From Eubacteriales bacterium (lineage in GTDB: Bacteria > Bacillota > Clostridia > Lachnospirales > Lachnospiraceae), in assembly GCA_030524715.1 (NCBI GenBank), contig JAUNGB010000049.1, positions 1-39,486 on the forward strand: a stretch of 39,486 nucleotides of DNA. The letters run 5' to 3'. Below the pieces are notes generated by a model. The model ran no database searches and was not told where the DNA came from. It was given only the letters and a program-made list of their open reading frames with translations. The first letter of the stretch is position 1. Each line of letters begins with the position of its first letter. Position numbers and translations under genes: made by a program. Positions 33,393 to 39,486 of the stretch are shown piece by piece.

Positions 33393-34579
33393 CAGGCATC
33401 CTCCTCAGCCAGCAATATCTTTATAATATCATTGTTGCTCATATTCATAAATAGCTCTCCGGGATATAAATAACGCATTTTTTCATTTAATTCAGGAATT
33501 TCTGCCAATGAATTGCATTTACAGTTTCCAAATTGCGGCTCTCGATACATATACCGGATGCTCTCCTTTTCAACATAATCCAGAAATATGGGACTATGGG
33601 TAGTTACAATCATCTGACTGCTCTTTCTGTTACAATTATCCTCAAGAATTCTAACTATTTTCTCTGCATAATCCAGATTAATACCATTTTCAATCTCATC
33701 AAGCAGCATCATTCCTCTCTTATCCATTTCACAGATCGCCAGAAAAGCCAACAGACGAAGCGTACCGTCGCTCATATTTTTAGACTCAATCATCAATGAT
33801 TTCTTTCTATACTGTTCCTCTGTCACCAAGTGTGTCCATCCCGGTTTTCCTTTGGTCCGTGCATCCACATTTACAATTTTCTCTCCCAAAGCCAGCTTGA
33901 TTTTATCAATAAATTCTGCTTTCTGCTTCTGATTCATGGATTTTACAAAGGATGGCAGCTTCTCGCCTGCATTTCCTATGGTATTTACATCCCCCCGACT
34001 GGAAAGCCTCATCTTCTCCGGTGAAAGCATTTCAAAGGAGTCTGAATTAACCAGAAACATTTTTAAGGCCTGTAACACCGGAAATTCCGTAACGTCCATC
34101 ATTTTCAGCACAGAGGAATTTGTTTGGAGTTTTGGAAGTGTCACCGCTTCCTGCACTGAACCATCCCAAATAAAGCCGCCCTTTGACTGTGTATACGACA
34201 ACAGCACCTTTTCCTTGCCTTCTCCGTAAATCTCTACTGTTTCATGCGATAATTCCATAATATTCTTTTGAGTATAGGCCAAAATCTGTATTTCCCAACG
34301 TACCGGCAATAATTCGTTCTTTATAATGAGTTCCAGATTACAAATAATCGTAATTTTGGGGGATTTCTGCATTTGAGATTTCAAATCCGACACTTTCCAT
34401 CCCCGTCTCTCCAGAATAACCCCAAAATCCTCCTTTGCCATATTAGCTATAAAATCCAGTGCCTGCAGAACCGTGCTTTTGCCGGACATGTTATTGCCTA
34501 CAATAACGGTAAATGATTCTAATTCCATCTGAAAATTATTTAACGCCTTAAAATTATCCACATAAATACTTTTAATCAT
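33392..34579 (-). CDS. SMC/OLD-like AAA ATPase of a probable defence pair
   Basis: 395 residues. Walker A GNNMSGKST (28-36), ABC-type signature MSDGTLRLLAFL (269-280), Walker B MMLLDEIENGI (290-300) and switch VTTHSPIFLDYV (325-336). The insert between has no long coiled coil; it is strand-rich (residues 75-260). This is the AAA_15/AAA_21 type that partners with TOPRIM nucleases. GGAGGTGA precedes the ATG. It probably senses an invader signal and licenses the TOPRIM-like protein. An RNA or DNA repair role is the alternative. Confidence 0.85.
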   Translation of the reverse strand: MIKSIYVDNFKALNNFQMELESFTVIVGNNMSGKSTVLQALDFIANMAKEDFGVILERRGWKVSDLKSQMQKSPKITIICNLELIIKNELLPVRWEIQILAYTQKNIMELSHETVEIYGEGKEKVLLSYTQSKGGFIWDGSVQEAVTLPKLQTNSSVLKMMDVTEFPVLQALKMFLVNSDSFEMLSPEKMRLSSRGDVNTIGNAGEKLPSFVKSMNQKQKAEFIDKIKLALGEKIVNVDARTKGKPGWTHLVTEEQYRKKSLMIESKNMSDGTLRLLAFLAICEMDKRGMMLLDEIENGINLDYAEKIVRILEDNCNRKSSQMIVTTHSPIFLDYVEKESIRYMYREPQFGNCKCNSLAEIPELNEKMRYLYPGELFMNMSNNDIIKILLAEEDA

Positions 34580-34680
34580 AATAATTTCACCTCCGCAAAA
34601 TCTTTATTTTTCCCGGAAACAGGGAACTTCTCGTCAAGTGATATTAAATTATCTTTATCCTTCTGAGGTGTATGTGTAAA

Positions 34681-34710
34681 ATTATAACATAGCTGCATCA
34701 CATTGTGCAA
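34681..34710 (-). promoter_or_regulatory. Candidate promoter of the ATPase/TOPRIM pair
   Basis: Minus strand TTGCAC (34710-34705), 18 bases, perfect TATAAT (34686-34681), about 100 bases before the ATPase start. The rest of the 365-base gap (34580-34944) holds only the terminator and short repeats listed; no gene is seen. Confidence 0.6.
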
Positions 34711-34828
34711 AAATCTTTAAAACAAAATTCTTTCAGATTGTGGGAGTAATAGCACGGAACGATCCGAAGGTATCACGGGACACCGATTATTTGCTATAAA
34801 ATAATATGAATAATTTTCTGCAGCACAG

Positions 34829-34874
34829 AAAAACGCCCTGCAAGCCGAACATTCCATGTCCGGCCCGCAGGGCG
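34829..34874 (-). terminator. Terminator downstream of the ArsR-type gene
   Basis: CGCCCTGC/GCAGGGCG (34874-34867 with 34841-34834) encloses an inner stem and is followed by TTTTT on the minus strand. Confidence 0.88.
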
Positions 34875-34911
34875 GCAGCTAAAGTGTGTTTCAACTCAGA
34901 AACTGTCTGAT

Positions 34912-34951
34912 ATCGATTCGATCTAAAATCGATTCAGCCTAAAATCAATTC
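34912..34951. repeat. Three 16-base direct repeats at the ArsR-type stop codon
   Basis: ATCGATTC at 34912-34919 and 34928-34935, and ATCAATTC at 34944-34951, are 16 bases apart; the last one overlaps the stop codon. The flanking bases CTAAA also recur. Function unknown. Confidence 0.8.
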
Positions 34952-35865
34952 ATTTTGCTATAGGCTATCCTGATTCGGATGTCCTGATTGTAATTGCCGA
35001 AGCCAGCCCCGAACAATGTGATGCCGCCTACATTAGACGCATCGCTGGGAACCATGAATTTAAAACGTAAAGTGCTTTTATAATCTAATTCCAACTGGTT
35101 TATGGTTATGTTCGATACCTTCATCCCGTCAATATAAGTTCCCTTCCGGTTTATGACTAACATCTTTAACACGCCGTACTGATTCCAATTAGGGAACCAC
35201 CAGTCCGGCGTAAAAATACCGCGGACGTCCCCAAAATCGCCGGCGCTTGTCCACATGCCAACCCATGTATCATTCAGGAAAAATGAGATATCCGAGGGCC
35301 AGTCATTGCTGACGCCGGGCGCCTCAGAACCGATTTCAAAGGATAAAGTGATCTGGTCAATCCGGGTGGCGTCCGGAAGCAGATTCGGGATAATGTATTC
35401 AATATATCCTCTGGTAAACCAAAGGATTCCCGCATCAATGCGATCCGGATGGGCAAAATATCTGGGGTCATCCACCTCTCCGATCAGATGTTTCGCAGTA
35501 GCAAGGCCGCAGGTCGGATAAACCTCATAATTTGAATAATGGCCGACTTTTAATTCCGTATTATAAATATTGCTGTGCTGAGATTCTTCTGATTCCACCT
35601 CGATCAGGATCTTATCGATAGCAATACTGCAGAGCTTTTGGTTGCCGTGAGATCCCCGTTCGATCGCCACCTTGATCAGACCGTTCTCTTCCATCTTTTT
35701 TATATGGCTGGTCAAAGCCCCGTTGGTAATTCCTAAATGAGAGGCGATCTCATTCATACTAAGCTCTTTTTCTTTCAGAAGCAACTTCAAAATATTAATC
35801 CGAATGTCAGAACCCAAAGTTTTAAATAATTCCAATCCGTCGTCGATATTTTTGACATGTAACAT
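34945..35865 (-). CDS. ArsR-type regulator with C-terminal beta-sandwich (sugar sensor?)
   Basis: 306 residues from the ATG at 35865 (AGGGG upstream). The winged helix spans about residues 8-85 (FKTLGSDIRINILKLLLKEKELSMNEI, ITNGALTSHIKKMEENGLI in parts) as in ArsR/SmtB, with no metal cysteines. The C-terminal 200 residues are rich in beta strands and aromatics (PNLLPDATRIDQITLSFEIG, NDTWVGMWTSAGDFGDVRG, TPDWWFPNWNQYG), resembling a carbohydrate-binding jelly roll. It lies next to a sugar transporter operon and a glycosidase remnant, so a sugar ligand is likely. It should repress its own promoter and perhaps the transporter. Confidence 0.85.
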   Translation of the reverse strand: MLHVKNIDDGLELFKTLGSDIRINILKLLLKEKELSMNEIASHLGITNGALTSHIKKMEENGLIKVAIERGSHGNQKLCSIAIDKILIEVESEESQHSNIYNTELKVGHYSNYEVYPTCGLATAKHLIGEVDDPRYFAHPDRIDAGILWFTRGYIEYIIPNLLPDATRIDQITLSFEIGSEAPGVSNDWPSDISFFLNDTWVGMWTSAGDFGDVRGIFTPDWWFPNWNQYGVLKMLVINRKGTYIDGMKVSNITINQLELDYKSTLRFKFMVPSDASNVGGITLFGAGFGNYNQDIRIRIAYSKMN

Positions 35866-35886
35866 TTTTCTACTACCCCTTCGCAT

Positions 35887-35945
35887 TTGTGGCACACCAC
35901 AACAATTGATTATTTTAGATAAACCCAAACTAATAGTTCAATTGT
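35887..35945 (-). promoter_or_regulatory. Promoter and palindromic operators of the ArsR-type gene
   Basis: Minus strand TTGAAC (35941-35936), 18 bases, TAAAAT (35917-35912). The perfect 8-bp inverted repeat ACAATTGA/TCAATTGT (35902-35909, 35938-35945) flanks it, and a second, TTGTGG-CACA-CCACAA (35887-35902), lies just downstream of the -10. Such sites suit autoregulation by a dimeric ArsR protein. Confidence 0.6.
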
Positions 35946-36090
35946 ACATAACTTTTCCCCAAAATGCAATGCCTGTTTCCAGAAAACCTGTACTTTTTGT
36001 AACCGGATCCCACATCATGGAAGGATCATGCGCTCCCGCAAACGCATTTTTCCTTACATTGTAATCATTCAGACGCAGCAAGTCCTCCAT
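35938..36090 (-). pseudogene. Remnant of a family 43-like glycoside hydrolase, 5' end
   Basis: A 50-codon frame starts at ATG 36090 with AAGGAGG upstream. It reads MEDLLRLNDYNVRKNAFAG then AHDPSMMWDPVTK, the first blade of a GH43-type beta-propeller with the catalytic-base aspartate (HDPS). After VTK the sequence turns into unrelated residues and stops. I infer an internal deletion that joined the 5' end to unrelated DNA. The stop overlaps the promoter of the ArsR-type gene. The lost enzyme would have fitted the sugar transporter upstream. Confidence 0.5.
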
Positions 36091-36125
36091 AGCCTCCCAT
36101 TCCTCCTTTTTTATTTGTCTATTTT

Positions 36126-36165
36126 AAAAGGCAGCTGCAAAACCTGCCATTTCGCAACTGCCTTT
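36126..36165 (-). terminator. Terminator of the sugar transporter operon
   Basis: AAAGGCAG/CTGCCTTT (36127-36134 with 36158-36165), extended by TGC/GCA, ends on the minus strand in TTTTAAAAT. It lies 38 bases after the permease stop. Confidence 0.8.
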
Positions 36166-36202
36166 CCCAAATTCGTCAAATAATTTATCAAATATGTAAT
36201 TT

Positions 36203-37072
36203 TTAACCTTTTACGCCGGTAAGAGCCATAGACTCGATAATATAACGCTGGAAAATAAAGAACAAGATCAGCGTAGGCAGCAGCGACAATACGGAGGCTG
36301 CCATAATCAGCGGATAATCACTGTTTACTGCATAGGAAGAGTTAAACATACGGATAACCACCTGCAGGGTGTACCATTTATCCTTGGAAACGAAAATCGT
36401 CGGCGCAAGGTAATCATTCCAGATTCCCATGAACCACAGGATGGCCTGTGTCATCAGAGCGCCCTTCATCAGAGGAAGGAAAACGGAATAATAAATCTTG
36501 AAATAGCCGCATCCGTCAATCTTTGCTGCTTCCACCAAAGCGTCCGGGATACTGGTCAGGTTCTGACGCAGGAAGAAAATCATGCTGACGTTACCAAACA
36601 GGCCGGGCAGAATCAGAGGCAGAAGATTATTGGTCAATCCCATTCTTGTAAACATTACATACTGGGGAATCATAACGACTGCAAAAGGAATCATCATGGT
36701 TGCCAGAAGGCCCAGGAAAATTCCGTTCTTTCCCTTAAATTTCAGCTTACTAAAGGAAAAGGCTGCCAGGGAGGAGGTAAAGCTGCCGACCACCAGAACC
36801 GGAATCTCTACCAAAAGGGTATTACGCACGCCGCGAAGGAATTCCGGCTTCGCAAGCACCTCCGAGTATTTGCCGAATTTCCATGGATTGGGAATCAGGC
36901 TGAATTTCGCGGAAAGTATCTGGTTCTTGGTCATAAAAGAAGCAAAAATCATATACACCAGCGGAAATACCATGACAACTGCGCCAAGGCAGAGCAGGAT
37001 GAATACAATTATATTAATTCTATGTTCCTTTGCGGTCATACCGCTCGAGGATTTTTCATCATTTTTAGCCAT
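36203..37072 (-). CDS. Sugar ABC transporter permease, MalG type
   Basis: 289 residues, six membrane helices. The EAA loop that docks the ATPase reads EAAKIDGCGYFKIYYSVFLPLMKGAL, given in parts: EAAKIDGCG and IYYSVFLPL. AGGAGG gives the start, 14 bases after the MalF-type gene. No ATPase gene is in the operon, so a shared MsmX-like ATPase is probably used. Confidence 0.95.
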   Translation of the reverse strand: MAKNDEKSSSGMTAKEHRINIIVFILLCLGAVVMVFPLVYMIFASFMTKNQILSAKFSLIPNPWKFGKYSEVLAKPEFLRGVRNTLLVEIPVLVVGSFTSSLAAFSFSKLKFKGKNGIFLGLLATMMIPFAVVMIPQYVMFTRMGLTNNLLPLILPGLFGNVSMIFFLRQNLTSIPDALVEAAKIDGCGYFKIYYSVFLPLMKGALMTQAILWFMGIWNDYLAPTIFVSKDKWYTLQVVIRMFNSSYAVNSDYPLIMAASVLSLLPTLILFFIFQRYIIESMALTGVKG

Positions 37073-37086
37073 TTTCTTTCCACCTC

Positions 37087-38007
37087 CTACTCAATCGTCT
37101 TAACCCATTTATCCTGGCCGACAAAGTTGATCGCTGTAATGATAAAGATGATGATTGCCAGAATGAACGCCATTGCGGAAGCATAGCCCATCTGGTTGTT
37201 TCCAAAGGCCTTGTCATACAGATAGAATACAACCGTTGCAGCACTGTAATTCAAGCCGCCGTTGGGAACCATAACGAGTACCTCTACAAATACCTGGAAA
37301 CCGCCGATAAGGCCGGTAATCAACAGATAGAAGGTAACCGGGGATACCAAAGGCCAGGTGATGTTTCGGAAAAGAGCCCAGCCGCTTGCACCGTCGATTC
37401 TGGCTGCCTCATAATAATCCCTGGGAATTCCCTGAAGTCCGGACAAATACAGAATAATGGACGTTCCCAGGCCCTTCCACGTCATGAAAATAATCATGGC
37501 CACCTTGACCCAGAATTCATCTCCCAGCCAGTTGGGGCCATGCTGGCCGCTTATGGCCTTGATGATGCTGTTTAACACACCATAATCATAGTTAAATACC
37601 CACATCCACAGGATAGATACGGCAACCAGGGAGGAAATAACCGGAATGTAATACATGGTACGAAGTACCTTGATACCCTTAATCTTACGGTTCATACCCA
37701 TGGCAATGATAATACCGAGGATCATACCGCAGGGAATACCAAGCATGTAAATAATCGTATTAAGCAATACCTTCCAAAATCTATCATCTGTCAACAATTT
37801 AATATAATTTCGAAGCCCTACGAAATTATCCAGCATATTATTCATGCCGTTCCATTTGGTTAAGCTGGCAATAAATGCAAACGCAATGGGAAACGCCATA
37901 AAAATCAAAAATCCAACAAAGGGAGGAGCAACAAATGCAAGACCCCAGCAATGCTCTTTAAAAGCCGCTTTACTCATTTTTTTACGAGTTTGTACATTAC
38001 TACTCAC
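37087..38007 (-). CDS. Sugar ABC transporter permease, MalF type
   Basis: 306 residues from a GTG start (38007) with GGAGGTGA. Six membrane helices. The EAA loop is EAARIDGASGWALFRNITWP. It forms a heterodimer with the MalG-type protein for an oligosaccharide or glycoside. Confidence 0.95.
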   Translation of the reverse strand: MSSNVQTRKKMSKAAFKEHCWGLAFVAPPFVGFLIFMAFPIAFAFIASLTKWNGMNNMLDNFVGLRNYIKLLTDDRFWKVLLNTIIYMLGIPCGMILGIIIAMGMNRKIKGIKVLRTMYYIPVISSLVAVSILWMWVFNYDYGVLNSIIKAISGQHGPNWLGDEFWVKVAMIIFMTWKGLGTSIILYLSGLQGIPRDYYEAARIDGASGWALFRNITWPLVSPVTFYLLITGLIGGFQVFVEVLVMVPNGGLNYSAATVVFYLYDKAFGNNQMGYASAMAFILAIIIFIITAINFVGQDKWVKTIE

Positions 38008-38067
38008 TGATTTTCACCTCCAAACCGAGATACATACGACAGACCATTTTTATGTATCTGTGTACAC

Positions 38068-38104
38068 AAACAGCCGGCCGCGGACGTATTGCGACCGGCT
38101 GTTT
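38068..38104 (-). other. Hairpin after the sugar-binding protein gene
   Basis: AAACAGCCGG/CCGGCTGTTT (38104-38095 with 38077-38068), extended by CGC/GCG, lies eight bases after the stop codon. It could partly terminate or stabilise the mRNA so that the binding protein exceeds the permeases. Confidence 0.75.
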
Positions 38105-38112
38105 TATGTTTA

Positions 38113-39468
38113 TTATTCAACCATTTCCCATGCTTCGTCAAGGAGTTCCTGCATCTCCGGCTGAACGTCTTCGATATACTCTTCTACGGTTACGCTGCCG
38201 TTCTTTACGGTATCAAAGCCTTCGAAGAATCTGTCAAGCCAGCCTGCGCTTGGAGTGTAGGTGGACTCAATGAACTGTACGCCTGCATTGTCGGTTCCGT
38301 TCAGGTAGTTAAAGAATACGTCTACGTTAGACGGATAAGGAAGGTCTCCGTTTGTAACGGCATCCTTAAACTCGCCCTCAGCCATGGAGGTGATATTTGG
38401 CAGACGGATGGACTGTCCTGTGGTGATACCGGACATTTCTCTGTTTCCGTCCTCGTCAGCGCTCATGTAGTAAGCAAGCTTCGCTGCAAGGTCTTTGTTC
38501 TCAGAGCTTTCAGCTACACAGTAGCCAACAGTTCCGCACCAGGTAAGGGATTTTCCGGTGGAAAGGGTCGGGTACAGGCAGAGATCCCACTCAAACGGGA
38601 AGGTCTCGTCATCCATAAATGCAGCCACATCCCAGGTACCGCATGCATAGAAGGCTTCCTGTCCTGCAAGCCATCTCTGGTATACGCCAAGAGAAGCATC
38701 CTGCTCTACGGTAGGAGTTACTTTATATTCCAGTGTCAGGTCAACAAATTTCTGGCATGCCTCGATAAATTCCGGCGTGTCGATGGTTACGGTTTTGTAA
38801 TCGTCAGATAAGAAGCTTGCGCCGTTGGACCAAATATACTGATACAGCATGAATGCATTGGCAGCTCCCATACCCCACTGATCGATTTCGCCGTCGCCGT
38901 CAGTGTCCTTGGTAAGCTGCTGGCAAACCTCTACGAATTCCTCATAGGTGTAGGGTTTGTTCGGATCCGGATAGTCAAGCCCTGCTTCATCAAACAGTTC
39001 CTTGTTGTAAGCATAAGCAAATACAGAAGAGTCATAGGGCAGTCCGTACAGGTCACCGGTGCCGGTAGCCTCGCCGTCATAACGGTAATTGTCCAGGATG
39101 TCCTGCATCATGTCGTCTGTGGAAAGTCCTGCCTCCTCCAGAAGCGAGGTGAGGGATGTGATATAGCCGTTGTCCACATACTGAGAAACTGTCTCCGGTC
39201 CTACATAGAATACATCCGGAAGATCTCTTGCGGTCATCATACCGGTGAGGGTTGTGTTATAGTCATCCTTTGTGGAGAACTGAACTTCAACGGTGCAGTC
39301 ATTGGCTTCCTCAAACTTCTTAACCATGTTTGCCACAATTTCCTGCTCCTGCTCATTGGCATACACGAACATGGAAAGGGTTTCTCCGCCGTCTGCGTGT
39401 ACCATGGTTACGGAACCGCATGTCATCACTGCTGCTAATCCGAGAGCCAAAAGTTTCTTTCTTCTCAT
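38113..39468 (-). CDS. Extracellular sugar-binding protein (SBP_bac_1)
   Basis: 451 residues, AAGGAGGAA before the ATG. A signal peptide of about 26 residues ends VHA-DGG. Type II binding fold: LSMFVYANEQEQEIVANMVK, DLPDVFYVG, YGLPYDSSVFAYAYNKELFDEAG in parts, and a calcium-loop-like DTDGDGEIDQWG, common in this family. The peptide contains a cysteine in VMTCGS but not a standard lipobox. It delivers an oligosaccharide to the MalFG-type permeases. The promoter is outside the window. Confidence 0.95.
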   Translation of the reverse strand: MRRKKLLALGLAAVMTCGSVTMVHADGGETLSMFVYANEQEQEIVANMVKKFEEANDCTVEVQFSTKDDYNTTLTGMMTARDLPDVFYVGPETVSQYVDNGYITSLTSLLEEAGLSTDDMMQDILDNYRYDGEATGTGDLYGLPYDSSVFAYAYNKELFDEAGLDYPDPNKPYTYEEFVEVCQQLTKDTDGDGEIDQWGMGAANAFMLYQYIWSNGASFLSDDYKTVTIDTPEFIEACQKFVDLTLEYKVTPTVEQDASLGVYQRWLAGQEAFYACGTWDVAAFMDDETFPFEWDLCLYPTLSTGKSLTWCGTVGYCVAESSENKDLAAKLAYYMSADEDGNREMSGITTGQSIRLPNITSMAEGEFKDAVTNGDLPYPSNVDVFFNYLNGTDNAGVQFIESTYTPSAGWLDRFFEGFDTVKNGSVTVEEYIEDVQPEMQELLDEAWEMVE

Positions 39469-39486
39469 ATGAGTTCCTCCTTTTAT

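Overview
The window looks like a chromosomal segment of an anaerobic Clostridia of the Lachnospiraceae type. The evidence is moderate GC, AGGAGG-type ribosome sites, a YesN/YesM-style two-component system, many binding-protein-dependent sugar transporters, and family-typical proteins (a PfkA variant, KtrAB, a CvfB-like S1 protein, a DUF6145-like protein). No tRNA, rRNA, CRISPR array or intact insertion sequence was seen.

Layout. (1) 1-3122, minus strand: a signalling cluster with a Ser/Thr kinase running off the left edge, an HTH protein translationally coupled to it, and a membrane-anchored kinase with a leucine-rich-repeat exterior. (2) 3536-4438: a lone PD-(D/E)XK nuclease-like gene. (3) 4543-18841, minus strand: a long housekeeping block transcribed in the order cvfB, dnaE, pfkA, ktrB, ktrA, an rRNA methyltransferase of the TrmH/SpoU type, NfeD, SPFH, argF, birA, fic, a DUF6145-like gene, dusB. 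(4) 19071-29563: a small XRE gene, then a plus-strand operon (AraC-type response regulator, LytS/YesM-type kinase, catalytically dead RbsA-like ATPase) converging on a minus-strand polyol/rare-ketose operon (polyol dehydrogenase, ketose 3-epimerase, binding protein, ATPase, permease). (5) 29755-34579, accessory: a truncated second copy of the XRE locus abutting a type III toxin-antitoxin module, araD with an AraR-like operator, an acyl-ACP thioesterase, and an ATPase/TOPRIM-like pair that looks like a defence system. (6) 34945-39468: a MalFG-type sugar transporter operon, a glycoside hydrolase remnant, and an ArsR-type regulator with a sugar-binding-like C-terminal domain.

Most interesting. 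The type III toxin-antitoxin module has two 53-nt antitoxin repeats whose hairpin stems differ by compensatory changes, and a toxin ribosome site identical to the 5' arm of the antitoxin terminator. The two-component operon carries a tandem RbsA homologue that has lost its catalytic motifs, beside a histidine kinase with almost no extracellular domain. This suggests a signalling device built from transporter parts that controls the adjacent rare-sugar operon. The ATPase/TOPRIM pair and the HTH-kinase / kinase-LRR cluster are further candidates. Family names come from recalled motifs and no database search was run.
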